A DNA stretch of 64,000 nt from positions 28,757,992 through 28,821,991 of the forward strand of contig OY282560.1 in assembly GCA_958295665.1 (NCBI GenBank). Reading direction: 5' to 3'. Source of the DNA: Tipula vernalis (taxonomy: Eukaryota > Arthropoda > Insecta > Diptera > Tipulidae). Positions 35,070 to 47,644 of the stretch are shown one piece after another. The notes below the pieces were generated by a model. The model saw nothing but the letters and a program-made list of their open reading frames with translations, did no database searches and was not told the DNA's origin. The translations under genes were made by a program, and so were the position numbers. Numbering within the stretch: the first letter of the stretch is position 1; every line of letters starts with the position of its first letter.

Positions 35070-36870
35070 TCACCTGAAATTTTGTATGTCAATACTTAGC
35101 CATTTGTTCGACGTTTCATTGTCGACATGAATTTGGCTTAGGTCATGTTGATGCCTTCCGTGGCGCGACTTCTGAGACCATACTAACATTTTATCCTGAT
35201 CAGTAATATTACTGGGTTCATTTGAACTATCAGAATGGCATAAGTTTAATGGTTTGTATTTTGTGTCTGCTTTAACTATTGTGTTATGTAGTGGTGATGT
35301 GTTTTGTTTAGAGTACAAATATTCCCGGAGCTTGTGTATGATTTTGTGATGAAGATTGGAAATGTCGATTAGGCCTCTTCCACCTATTTTAATAGGTAGG
35401 GTCAGCCTTTCTATCGCAGATTGTGGGTGATGTTTTCTGTATTTTGTGAGTATGGTGTATAATACCAAATGTATATGTCAAAATTGGGATTGCGTATATA
35501 TTTATTGCTCTAAATGAAATTCTTTGAATTTAAGTATTTTTTGAGTATATGTGTAAGTCTGTTTTTGTATTTTTGTATTATTTGTGTTTTGGTACTTGTG
35601 TGATTTATATAGCGAGATTGAAGGAAGCCAAGATATTTGTAAGTATCCCCTTCTTGCATTGATTGAATTATCGAACCATCCTCAAGTTCGATACCCCCAA
35701 ACTCCTGTCGCCCTTCGCTAATTAGCTGTGTCCTGCACTTGTCCAAACCAAACTGCATTTTGATGTCATTGGAAAATGTATGTGCTATTTGTGTTAGTGA
35801 CTGGATATGTATTTTTGTTGATGCGTACAGTTTAATATCATCCATAAACATCAAGTGTGATATTGTATGTAAAACTTGTGTGTTGTGTTTAATTTTATAT
35901 CCGTAATTGCTATTGTTTAGAATGTTTGAGAGTGGATTTAGAGAGAGGCATAACCAGAGAGGGCTCAAAGAGTCTCCCTGAAATATACCTCTTCTAAGTT
36001 GTATTTGTTTTGTTTTAATTTTGCAATTATTAAAAGACAGTTGTAGGGTCGTTCTCCAATGGCTCATGGCATGCTGCAGAAAAAGAATGATGGCCAACAT
36101 CCTTTTTGTTGCTCCGCTAATATATTATGATCTGTTATATGTTTTTGTATGGGATGCGAAATGCATGTTGTAATTATCTTGTATATTGTCTGTAAAGATG
36201 TGATCGGCCTGTATTTGGATGAATCCGTGACATTATTTTCGGTTGAGTTCAATACGGATGCACACTTGCGAATTTCTTGTACCAATAATTTTGAATTTTA
36301 TCTGTACCGGGGGCTTTCCAATTATGATTAATGATGTCTGTTAGTATGTTTTGTGTGATACTTGGGAAAATCTTCTGTGGAATATTGTGTGTTCTGGTCG
36401 CCTCATCTGCGATCCAAGATGCCTCACTATTATGTGAGACACCTGTTTCCCAGACTCCAGACCAAAACCTGTGTAAATCTGCAGATGAAGGCGGCTGTGC
36501 ATCAATGTTCTCTGTATCGTGCTTTGCAAGTTTTCTATAGAACGTTCCCTCATTTTGTGAGAATATTTTGTTCTGTATTTTTCTGTCTCGAATTCGCCTG
36601 TACCGTGCAATACGACCGGACAAAGCCGAGAGTTTTTGTGTTAGTGTATTTATTTACTGAATGATTGTGTTATTTAAAGGTTTGTGTGATGATTCAGATA
36701 ACTACTACTTCTATTCAACCGTCGATCACCATCGGCTCGTATGCTGTCACTTCTAGCGATGGCTCCAGAAGTGCCCTGATGTTCCTCAGGTAGCGTCCTT
36801 GTAGTACGGTTACGTAAATTTTTCTCCATTCTTGGGTTCGGTATTGTTTATAGTCTGTCTACCAAAGACT
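35070..36870 (-). pseudogene. R4/Dong-like LINE relic
   Basis: The minus strand starts with a degraded 5' part (about 36870-36600). It continues with SQNEGTFYRKLAKHDTENID and NWKAPGTDKIQNYWYKKF (36249-36623), typical of the region before RT in R4/Dong elements. RT fragments follow: DSSKYRPITSLQTIYKIITT, RRGIFQGDSLSPLW and FMDDIKLYAS (about 35860), in which the usual A of the FADD box is M. KYLGFLQSRYINHTSTK and LPIKIGGRGLIDISN continue the thumb region. The copy stops near 35085 at SNKWLS, before the zinc finger and restriction-like endonuclease. Frameshifts occur at about 36260, 36080 and 35490. Confidence 0.75.
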
Positions 36871-37079
36871 ACTAAATATTTACTCCAGTTAGTTGGGCAA
36901 GGAGCCCGGTTATATCACCGGGCTCTGGGTTATCACTAACTTGGGTTAAACTAAAATGTATATACCAATAAATGTTCCAAAACAACAATTTTCACAACCA
37001 CAATTTTTTAAAGCAGTTTAATATTAATTTTGTTAATCACGAATTTAAGTAATTTGGAGCAATTTCGATTTTTTTTTTG

Positions 37080-37250
37080 AATTTTTCGCCATTACTATTA
37101 TTATTATTATAAGTATTATTATTATTGAATAATTATTTTTGTTATTATTGGTTTTATTACTACTGTAACATTTATCCATGTACATATTTTAAGGGCTGTA
37201 AAAGCCTGTTGTACTATATTTTTAATTAAAATAAATAAATATAAATAAAA
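37080..37250 (+). repeat. ATT microsatellite and LINE 3' end
   Basis: Imperfect (ATT)n at 37095-37150 is followed by TTTTAAGGGCTGTAAAAGCC and an AAATAAATAAATA tail ending near 37250. This is the form of the 3' end of L2/CR1-type LINEs, so it may terminate the + strand LINE, with the R4-like copy sitting in its 3' untranslated region. Confidence 0.5.
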
Positions 37251-39030
37251 TCATGTTGCGACGTGAACAAATGAAATACCAATTACTTATGCCCCTATAA
37301 AATAATGCACTACTACTTAGATTTGAGTTTTTTTTTTTATCGCTGTTTCATTTTTTGTTTAAACATTTGTAAAAACTACCTATGCACAAAGAAGATCTAA
37401 ATTAAATGTAGAAGCAAAATTTTGATTTTAATAAATGCTCTAAAATTTGCAAAACATTTGGGTTGAAATATAAAAATTCCAAATACTTTTGCCCATGACT
37501 GTACATCTTCATACTTTGTTTGACGTATTGATTGCTAATTAAATTTTTAAATATCCAATAATAGGCTTTTCCTTCTAACTTTAAATTAATTATCGAAAGG
37601 AAATTGAAAAGATCATTTTGTTGGACAGTTTTATAAACCAGTTCGACTCTAGCAAAAAAAAGCAAAAAAACTTTTGGAGTTCTCGCGAATTACCGGAGAA
37701 TTTTTGTACTATAATTTTGGTACTCTAATATTGATTAGGGTCCGCATTTTACTATTTTAGAGTATGAATTTACCTTAATCCGTTACTGCTACTCTCATAA
37801 GTCTAAGATTCAATTCAATTGATTTGAATCTCCAAAGAACAATAAGCTTAATATTATAATTTACAAAAAAGATTAAACATAATTGTCCAAACATTACATA
37901 TTTATTATTAATGCTTTTTAATTACACTGTACACACAAAAACAAAAACAAAATTTTAAAATTACATAAATATTTGCATTATGGGGATTTTATTTACAATA
38001 TCACATAAAAAAATATTCATTACGTACATGAATGTAATATGTAAACATCTATCTCTATGTACATCTATGTACATAATTATTATTGCAAAAGCTAATTTTA
38101 TGCTCAGTATGTTTTAAACACAATAATTATCGTCGTTACATTTTATTTATGTATGAACACTCTACATAGTGGATAGACGAGCACCCACAATATTACATAA
38201 ATTGCAATAAAATAAAATAATTTTTAAATTAAATTTAAATGATTAATTTTTATTTTTTAAATTCAATAACAGTAAAAAAAGCTCTCCTTTGTTACCGATT
38301 TTATAATCATCATATTGTGTATTTTAATGTAGTACTTTTCATTGCTTACGCTTTTATGTATTTATTTCATATAATGTTTTATGACTTTTTTTTATATGTA
38401 TATGGAAAGCTTAACATTTTTTATAGATGTGTGCTTTATTTCGCAATTTTCCTATTGAGACGACCTAATGAAATGCAACGTAAGAAAATTTTCTTAAACA
38501 AAGCTTTATATCCCGGTTAACTAATGACGTCACGTACAGAGTGCATATTTCATTACAAATGTACTTTACAGCAAATGGTTTAAAGAAAACACACACAGAC
38601 ATAAACAACGATAAAATTTTTAAATATTTTTGATTTTGACGAAATAAACAAAAAAAAAATGAAAAAGCTCATAAAATGAAGCAAAGCTATAAAAAATGAA
38701 AAATAACGAGTAAAAGCTCTTTGATTTGATCAGATAAAAATTATTGTGCTATTTTCAAAGTTTATACTTGAGATTTTATTTGATTTTTTTTTTTTTTTTT
38801 TTTTTGTTTGTTAATGTCATTTAACGGTCTTGATTTATTATTGATTGTGTATGTGATTTCTGCACAAAAATGGAGTGTGCATGACAAAGCTGTGTTGTCT
38901 ACTTTTGCCGGATATGTTTCTCACCAAATTTATTTGGATTTTACTGGGTTCTTCCCACAACAAGTTAATCATTACTTTATCTTTGGTTTTTTATTTGTTT
39001 TAGCCTTGAGAGCTGAATTGAAATTATACC
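37251..39030. other. No gene; possible Tc1-like terminus near 37480-37505
   Basis: On the minus strand at about 37480-37505 the sequence CAGTCATGGGCAAAAGTATT resembles Tc1-like terminal repeats, but no transposase or partner end was found. The rest is AT-rich with ACATACATGAATG-like phrases and has no supported frame. Confidence 0.35.
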
Positions 39031-39035
39031 CGGAA

Positions 39036-42000
39036 TTCAGGCAAATTAACTGTAAATTTAGCCCATTTCAAACACCATTGCTTCAAAGTCTAAATATATA
39101 TGAATTTTGACCTAAGTTTTAGGCCTAATTTTAAATGGAGACTGGAATTTTAGACTGGATTTTACAACCTGCCGGAAAATTTTTACAGTCTGGGTTTTTT
39201 AACTGATAATTAGGTTGTATTTTGGCCCGTATTTGGGCTGATGATTTTTAGATGGTTTTTGGGCTGACTTTTGTATTTAAGTTTGTGTTCAATTTTGGGC
39301 TGAATTGGTAGCAGTATTTTAGACAGAATTTTTTGTTAAATTTTTAGCCCAATTTTACTGGATTTAACTACTTCTGGACTGTCAGGTACAAGAAATTTTG
39401 AAAGTTTTAAAACGTAGTTGTAGGAAATCTGGAATTGAAAAGGTTTGATTTTTTAACTTTGTCCTCAATTTCGAACTTTATTTTGTATTCATATTAGGTT
39501 GGGTTTAAGCTGAATTTTGGGACCGAAATTTTACTGAAATATTGGCTGAATATTAACTTCAAGATGCATTTTGACCCTAGATGGAATTCGGGCACTACTA
39601 GACTTATTTTTTTCTGTTGTTTTGGACTGACTGAATTTATGAATTAGAACTTTTTCTAATTGCTGTAAAACTACCTTATACGAATTGAAATTTTAACCGG
39701 AGTTTAGGTTTGGCAACCAGACTGTACTAACTGAGCAAAATGGTGACGAATTTAATTAAATGTTTAGCCAATTCAGGCAAATTAATTGTAAATTTACCCC
39801 AAAACAAACACAATTGCTTCAAGAGATATTTAGCCCTGAATTTTCACCTAAATTTTAGGCTGAATTTTGAGTTGAAATTTAGGCTGAATTTTAAATTGAA
39901 TTTTAAATTGAATTTTAGGTTGAGTTTTGTGTTGAATTTTAGAATTGGTTTTATAACCTACCGGAAAACATTCACAGTCTGAATTTTTTAGTTGATAATT
40001 AGGATGTATTTTGAGCCAAATTTTATGCTAACTTTTGGGATTAATTTTGGGCTAAGGTTTTTGATGGTTCTTGGACTAATTTTTGGGCTGATTTTTTTAC
40101 TTCAGTTTGGATTCAATTTTGGGTTGACTATTAGGCTAAATTGCTTGCTGTATTTTTGATTCAGAAATTTTGCTCAATTTAACTACTTTAGAACTGACTA
40201 TGGGACTGGCCGAGGAAATTTTGAAACTTTTGAAACATAGTTTTAAGAAAATTTCTTGATTTGAAAGGTTTGAATTTTAAAATTTTTTTTTCTTAATTTT
40301 GAATTTTATTTTGTGTTAATTATAGGCTGAGTTGTAGCTTGATCTTTGGCTGAAACTTGAGCTCAAATATTCGCTTATTACTAACTTTAAGATGAATTTT
40401 GGGCTGACTTCTAAGCTGCCTTTTGGGTTTTCTTGGTTCCTTATACTAGGCTCAATTTTGTCTTTATTTCAATTTTAAGCTTAATTTTGAACTAACCTTT
40501 GGATAGATACTTAAAGAAATTTTAGTTGAGTTTTGGAATGAATTTTAGACTTAATTTTGGTTCAGTTTTGCACTGAATCTGGTGGTGACGCTGAATTTTG
40601 GACAATACTTTAGGTTTATTTAGGTTAACTTTTTTGGCTGAATTTAGAGCTGACTTTTGGGCTGCCTTATGTGCTGAAATGCGAGCTAATTAATGGGCTG
40701 AATTTAGGGTCAAATTACCGGACGATATCTTGGGTTTAATTTTGCAGAATTTTTTGTTGTAAATTTAGGTTGTTTGTTCGGCTGACATTTGAGCTGACTG
40801 TTATTCTGATTTTTTGAAAGAAAACTTTGTTGAACTTTGGGGTGATTTTTGGGCTAAACCTTGAACTGAAGTTTTGTGTGCGTTGAACTTGGGCGAACTT
40901 TTTTGCTAAATTGTTAGCTACGCTTTGGATTGTATTTTAGGCCGAATCTTTACCTGACTTTTGGATTATATTTTAGACTGACATTTGATATTAATTTAAG
41001 AGGGAATTCTGCACAAGAATTTTGGAATTGTTTATCTAAGCTTTTCGCTGTTATATTTTTGGAATAGGAACTTCTTCTAATTGCTATAGAAACGCCATCA
41101 GCTTACATTATAGCATTATTGAAGAGAAACCAGCTAACAGGTCTAGTCTGGATTTGTCAAACCATTTGTTAAATTTGCCAAGAACAAAGCAAGAATAAAA
41201 GTAGCTGTTATAGTTTAACTGATGCTTTGTTGCTGTGCTCACTTATCTTTCTGAACATATAATCTGCAATTAAAATCCCCAACGAGAATAACGAGAATAA
41301 AATCCTCTACCAAACCTGTGAACTGAGCAGAGAGGTTTCGGCTGAATTCACTAGAATTTAAGGCTTAATTTTTGGGTGAGAATGTGAGTTCAGAATTTCA
41401 GAACCTTTGGACCAACTTTTGAAGTGACTTTTGGCTTAATTATTTGCCAACTTTTCTACTGGCATTTGAACTGATATTATGCTAAATTTTTGGCTGAATT
41501 TTGTGTTGAACCTGATGATAAAGTTTAGCAAAATTTTAGGCAGAATTTGGGTCAAATTTTGAGCTAGTTTTTTGTCCGAACATAGACCTGACTTTTAGGC
41601 GGCCATCTTTTGTACTAAATTACGGGCTGAATTTTAGTTTAAATTTTCCGCTGATTTTTTTGCAGGGTATCGCAAAACACAAATTTAATTGCTAATGGGG
41701 CTAGATTTTTATTAAATAAGACTAACTGCAATTTGATAACAAAACGATACTAGGCCTACATCCTCTAAGGCATACAACGAATTAAAAGCACTTTTCAAAA
41801 ATTAGTTATAATTAAAAAAATGTTATTGGGATTGATTCATTGCGTGTTCAAGTTTTTACTCAAGTTTTGGCTGAACCCAAAGTTTGAGGTTTTTTTGCTG
41901 AATTTAACTTTTGGACTGACTCGTAGAAGGAGTTTTGAAATATATTTGAGGTTTGAAATTTTGAACTTTATTTTGTGTTACTTTTAGGCTGAGTTGTAGG

Positions 42001-45000
42001 ATGAATTGGGCTGAAATATTGGCATAAAACTAACTTCAAAATAAATTTTACGCTGACTACTAGGCAAACTTTTTGCCTTAATTTTGGTTGGCTATACTAG
42101 GCTCAATTTTTTGGTAAATATTTACAGAATTTTTTGCGGCTTTTTCGGCCGAATGTTAGTTGAGGTTTATACTAATTTATTTGGGCCTGAATTTTAATTT
42201 TCGACTGACTTCTGGATCAACTCTTGTATTGACTTTTGGGATGAATTGTGGGGTGAGCTATGGGATGAATTTCTTGCTGACTGCATTTTGGGCTTTCTAA
42301 CTTTTGAGCTAAGTTTTGGCTAGACTTTGTTCCCCATTTCTGGGGCTCAATTTTGGGTTGACTTTTAGGATAATTTTTGGTCTTGAATTTTGAGCTCAAT
42401 TCAAGGCTTACTTTTAGGTCAATGCTTTTGGCTGAATTTAGGACAGGATATTTAAGGTTTAATTTTGTTCAATTGTTTGCCTACATTTGGGCTGACTTGT
42501 CGACTGACATTTGGGCTGACTATAGACTAAATCTTGGACTAAAGTTTTGTTGATTTTTTATGCGAGAATTGGTGTTGAATTCGTACTACATATTCTTTAA
42601 GGCTTAACTTTGAAGTGATTTGCTTTAATTTTTGCGCCACTTGAAACTTTTTTAATTTCGTAAAATTGCCATTTGCATAAATTATATTGTTAGTGAAGAG
42701 GAAGGTACCAATTGATGAGCCAAATGAAATAAATGGAAATGTTAACCAGAGTTTAGGTTTATCAACCAGATTGCTAAGTGAAAAAAATTTAGACAAAGTC
42801 AACTAAATGTATAGACTAGCGCTACATCCCATAATGTAATTGGGCCGCCTCAAAAGTCCTCCTCGAAATATTTAGGTCCATGACAAAAAAATATCAGATA
42901 TGGTGACTGAACACATGTCCCTTTCAACGTCGTCAATGTTCTTCTATCATTGGTGCTAACTCCAAGGCGAAGAACGTGTCCAAGCTACCTCAACCTTGTC
43001 CACTTAATCGACATCGTTTCTCATGTCATAATTCATTCGCATTCCGTAGTACCAAAAATTATTCCATTAATCTTCTTCTCAGTTACAGCGGGGTTTTAAA
43101 TGTGTTGTGCTATTAGTGTCCAAGACTCGCAACTAAAAGTGTTAACTGGTCTTATCGGAGGAGGCTTGAAAATTTTGATATTAGTTTAAAATGCAGGAAG
43201 CGACACTTTGAAATGCTGAGGTGATGGATGATTTATTCTAATTATAGGTTGAAAAGGATTCGAGCTATTTGGTCTCCTTGCCGCACTTCAGATGGTAATT
43301 CGAAGGGATCCGAAATATTGCCTTCTATAAGCACTTTCCATGTCGAGCCATTTATTAAAAGCATGCATATAGATATAAATTTTCTACGGTATGCGTACTT
43401 ATTAAAAGACATTCCGGAACGCGTACAGAAATGTCCTCTTCTTAGCATTTCTTCGGCACCATTCTCAGAATAAAGATCGATCGCTGATCGGTTTGGACGA
43501 AACTACGTTAATAATCTAATCATCCAAGCAAGATCCTCTCGCCGTACTATATGTTGATAACTGTACCGCAACTACTTTGGACCAGACCTTGCTTGTAGCT
43601 TGTGTTCTGGTCGGCAAAGTTATAACGTGGTAATTCTTACAGGTCAACTGATACTTTTTAGCTAATCTATTGTCATTTAGTCGTTTTGAACGTTTTTTTT
43701 CGCTTAACACCAAAACTTCCTTAAGACATACCCTAGAATTAAACTCATTTTCTAAAAAGGATAAAATTGTCTATAAAACCTATAAACTGACCGTTGAGTT
43801 TTAGGTTGAATTTTGGCCTGATTTAGGCTGAATCGTGGACTGAATTTTAAGCTGAGATTTAAGGAGGATTTTAGGCTGAATTTACGATAAAATTTTACAT
43901 TGGTTAAATTTAAGCTACATTTTTGACCAACTATTGAACAATTTTGGTCTGAATGTTTGGCTGTCTTTTGTGTCGATTTGTTAATTGACTTTCAGAATGA
44001 TTTTAGGCTGGATTTTTTGGCGAATTTTCGGCGTAATTTTGGGTTGAAATTGTCTGATTAGAATTAGAGGCCTGTTGAATTAATTTGTAGCATTATTTGA
44101 ACAGTGACAAAAATTGAATGAAAATTAAAATGAATTTTTGGCTGATTTATATACTGTATTGGGACTTTTGGACCGAAGTTTCATTAAACTTAAATTTTTC
44201 GGTGTGGTTTGCGCTGAAATTAAAGTTTTAGCCGAATTTTGGTTATAGTTTATACTGGATTAAGGATTGAATTTCATTTATAGGCTTAAATTTGAACTAA
44301 CCTTTGGACCAACTTTTGGAGTGAATTTCTTAGTAGATTTTGGTTTATTTTTTAAACTGAATGTTTTGCTACTTTTTTGAAAGAAATTGTTGCTGATTTT
44401 TGATATTAATTTAGGGTTGAATTTTGTGTAGAATCTGCGGAGGAAGTTTGTGCTAAATTGTAGACAAAATTTAGGAGTACTTTAGGATGAAATTTTAACT
44501 TATTTCTCAGCGGATTTTTGAAACAAGATGACAAGGGCTGACTTTTGGCGGTTTCTTTTGCGCTAAATTTTGCCTAAATTTTTTTATTACTTCTCGAAAA
44601 TATGTTCGGTTTTATTTTGTGGGTTTTGGCCTAAATGTTGGGTCTATTCTCGGATGAGGTTTATGCGGAAATTGGGGTATATTTTGAACTGAATATTGGA
44701 CATAATTTAAGGCGAATTTAGTGCAGAACTTTTGATTGTATTTTTAAGTTGAAGTTTCGGCTTAATTTTGCTTTGAGTTTTGGGACAATTGTCTTGCTGA
44801 ATTTGAGGCTGAATTATGAGTAGTAATTTGGGTTGCGTTTTGGCCTGTTTTACATATGATTGGTGGTGGAGGCTGAATTTAAGCTGATTTTCGGATTGGC
44901 GTTTAGGCTGAAACTTTTGCAGGAAGCTGATATGTATTCAAAATAGGGCTTTATTCAATTTGGGGCTAAATTTCGAGTAAAATCTTGAAATAAATTTTAA

Positions 45001-45540
45001 ACATTGGGCCTTCAGCTTCAAGCTGAAGAATGAATTTTGGCTTGATTGTTGGACTAATTTTGGTTGGAATTTTGGGCTTATTTTTGGGCACACATTTGGT
45101 CTAAATTTTGGGCAGGCTTATGGATTGTATTTTGTGCCGAATTTTTTGCTCTCTTTTGGGAATACATTTTTGGCCAAATTTTACTATCTATACTATCTTC
45201 TGAAATTCATGATGGATTTTATGCTGAGCAACGTTCACTAATAACTTATAAGTATGGGTTGAAAGGTCTAGAGACGCGGTCAGAATTCATTCAATTATTT
45301 GCTTAATTTTTTGCAGAATTTCTTTTAAATTTTCGGATAAACTTTGGGTGGTTTTTAGTTTCGTTGATATTGGTTGTATTTTGGACTTTCTTTCCGGCTG
45401 GATTTCGATATTATTTTTTGTTTATTTTCTCGCTAACCTTTGGGCTGTTCTGAATATTGTGTATCTGGCTTTTAGATTAACTTTTGGGCTGATTTTAATC
45501 CTGGATTTTGGTTTGTAATTTTTGCTGGGTTGTTATTAAT
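39036..45540 (+). repeat. Composite degenerate repeat field, GGCTGAATTTT unit
   Basis: About 6 kb is dominated by variants of TTTGGGCTGAATTTTAGGCTGAATTTT, with spacing of roughly 12-15 bases. Longer units recur inside it. TTCAGGCAAATTAA followed by TGTAAATTTA starts at 39036 and at 39772, a shift of 736 bases with matching downstream text (CCTGCCGGAAAA/CCTACCGGAAAA, ACTGATAATTAGG/GTTGATAATTAGG). AACCGGAGTTTAGGTTTGG at about 39695 returns as AACCAGAGTTTAGGTTTAT at about 42745. A LINE-bearing block (about 42810-43790) interrupts it. No long reading frame is supported. It behaves like an old satellite with higher-order structure on a single strand sense. Confidence 0.8.
43180..43560 (-). pseudogene. 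LINE reverse transcriptase fragment
   Basis: The minus strand reads ICMLLINGSTWKVLIEG and FELPSEVRQGDQIARILFNL (43242-43448), the RT block around the conserved RQGD. Upstream codons as far as 43713 may belong to the same copy but are frame-shifted. It is too short to place in a clade. It interrupts the GGCTGAATTTT repeat field. Confidence 0.6.
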
Positions 45541-46491
45541 GAATAGTTCTATGGTGTTTACATTTTCAGATTGGTAATGTTGAATTATTGCAAAAGAAGG
45601 GCAATCTTAAGAACGAGAGTTGAGGGTCAAACCCACCTGTTTTGGTCCGCAATGGTGGTCTCAGTCAATTTACATTTCTATTGTGGTGTCCTTATATCAT
45701 CTTGGCCGAATACATTGCATTCTTTTAACTTTATATGAAGATGAATCTTCCATAAAATATTACTTACATAATCAAAACGTATTTGCACCATTCATTTTCT
45801 TTAATGTCTCCGTTGCTAACAAAAATATTGTATCACATTAGAATAAAACACATTTGCTTCCTAACAAATAGAATTACCGTCATACTGTGTACCGGGATTT
45901 TTTGTAAATTTTTTATGAATACGTTTCAAAGATAATGAAGGCGAAATTAGTTAACATAAAATAAAATGAATTCACGTTTCAGCTTAAGTGATTCTTGTTT
46001 CATCGTCTTCCGTAATCTGTACAAAATACCAAATAATAATTTTCCATTAGGATTAAAATTCCTCTGGTCACGAAATATCACACTTAAATAATATTACACT
46101 CAAACCTAAATGAGACAACAACAATAACTAGCAGTAGGATCATTATCCATAACGGAAAACCATTTCATGCATAAACTAAAATCCAACAACAGCTACAATT
46201 CGTATTTCGTACACAAGCATTTCTTTCATTTATCATTTGCATGTTTTCATACCGAAATAGTTTTCTTATCCGCATTTTCATTTTTTTTTTTATTTTTTTT
46301 ACAAAGTTGTTGTGTAAAATACTATAAATCTTCAAAATATATTTGCAACATCTTACTTCACATCATTCTTTCAAACATTCGTTTTTAGTTTTCTTTTTTA
46401 ACATAAGAGTTCAACAACATTACAACTTGGAAAATTTTTATGTTTTTTTGTTCTTTTCAAATTCCATATTTTTGTGTATGAACGCATGCAG
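45541..46491. other. Non-coding, probably intron upstream of the host exon
   Basis: AT-rich sequence with T tracts. It ends in AACGCATGCAG, the 3' splice site used by the exon at 46492. A TGA lies four codons upstream in the exon's frame, so the coding sequence does not simply extend leftwards. Confidence 0.5.
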
Positions 46492-46641
46492 ATGATACAT
46501 CACTACAACAGGAATTAGTACCTCATATTGCACGCGAGACTGCTTCTGTTGAACTGTCGTCTGTGTTACCAACCACTTCTTGTACTCAAATTCTAAAACG
46601 AACCACATCAAATAATTCTCTAAGCCGTCAAAGTCTTGTTG
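46492..46641 (+). CDS. Internal exon of a host gene (unrecognised)
   Basis: This 150-base exon is open throughout and is bounded by GCATGCAG on the left and a G|GTAAGA donor on the right. It starts with two bases completing a codon and ends with one base of the next, so it joins the exon at 46811 in frame. Encoded sequence includes QQELVPHIARETASVELSS and QILKRTTSNNSLSRQSLV, Ser/Thr-rich with basic-then-Ser sites that could be phosphorylated, and no predicted fold. Base composition is richer in G+C than the surroundings. The protein was not recognised; upstream exons must lie outside or far upstream. Confidence 0.7.
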
Positions 46642-46810
46642 GTAAGAGATTTTTTCTTTTTTTTTGTTTAATTTTTGTTTTAAACAATAACAAACTTTTA
46701 TTAAAAGCCATTAAAAGCTTTAAAAAGCTTTACATTTTTTTTTTGTGTTACATACTATAACCAACATAAATTAATGTTTTTTTTACTTTTCTCTTGTCTT
46801 GCCGTTACAG

Positions 46811-47150
46811 ATATAGTTAGTTCAAAATTTGGTATGTCACGACCGTCACAACTTGGCCAAAGTATATCACAACAAGGTTTCTTTTCATCGTCGCGTGACA
46901 GTTTAACGGCACCATGTGTTACGCGCACATCACAACATTCACATGTGTCGGCGACCGCATCTGAAATGGATTTGAGTCGAGATGGTAAAAATAAACGAAA
47001 GGAACGGGGCCGATTAAAAGCGGGCGAACAACCATTGCTCGGCTCATGGAATCGAACGGGTGGTGGACGATGTTCAAATGCAAATACATTGGGCACGCTG
47101 CCATCGAGTAATCATTTGAATAGCGGGAATAGCTGTAATGGTACAGAACG
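46811..47150 (+). CDS. Next exon of the same host gene
   Basis: The acceptor is TTGCCGTTACAG, preceded by a pyrimidine tract; the donor is ACG|GTGAGT. The intron before it is 169 bases (46642-46810). The 340-base exon continues the frame, beginning DIVSSKFGMSRPSQLGQ and continuing with SQQGFFSSSRDSL, then a highly basic KNKRKERGRLKAGEQPLLG and a Gly/Asn/Ser-rich end. It has no stop and about half G+C, in contrast to the 30% or so around it. It looks like a disordered linker of a larger, perhaps cytoplasmic, protein. The gene extends beyond 47150, but no further exon was found to the right in this window. Confidence 0.75.
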
Positions 47151-47644
47151 GTGAGTTAATTTTACATTTTTTTTAATTTTTTTCTAACATTATTCACCTC
47201 AAATAAATATTCACCAAAATGTGTTGAAAAAGAAATTGTCTTGAAGAATATAAGAATTTTAATTCTAGCACGCTAATCATTAAATTTGCCGTTATGGCAG
47301 ATACAAATCTTTGGCCCTTGCAGATATCATAGAAACTTGATATAATGTCGGAAGAAAATCATAAACATTTTTACCACACCTACGAGTATATATAAACTTG
47401 TAGCATGCATATCATTGTAAAGGTTTTGAAGAAGATGAGAGACAGTTTTGGATTACTTTCGACGTGAGGTGATTAAAGCGCTTTAATGGCAGCCTGACTT
47501 TGCATATATGTATATATGGGAATATCACAAACCGATATTACATTGTACTTCAACCAGTCCACAATTTCCTTTGTCGCAGTTACTGCAGATTGATCAATGC
47601 TACAGTAGTCGGGGGTGAGGGGTTGGTAGGGGGGAAAAGAAGAG
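47151..47644. other. Probable intron of the host gene, no other feature
   Basis: The stretch begins with the GTGAGT donor. AT-rich sequence without frames follows, up to the LINE relic; G-rich sequence near 47608-47640 is the 3' end of that LINE. Confidence 0.4.

Noticed and set aside
38808..39110. 100-codon + frame with hydrophobic stretches
   Set aside because: Its 3' third is part of the repeat field, and the rest shows no similarity or coding signature.
41650..41830. Break in the GGCTGAATTTT field that might be a separate insertion
   Set aside because: No boundaries, duplication or motif support it; treated as diverged repeat or unique sequence.
46755..47096. Minus-strand frame opposite the host exon
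   Set aside because: The + strand has splice consensus on both sides and an in-phase partner exon; the minus frame is a shadow of it.
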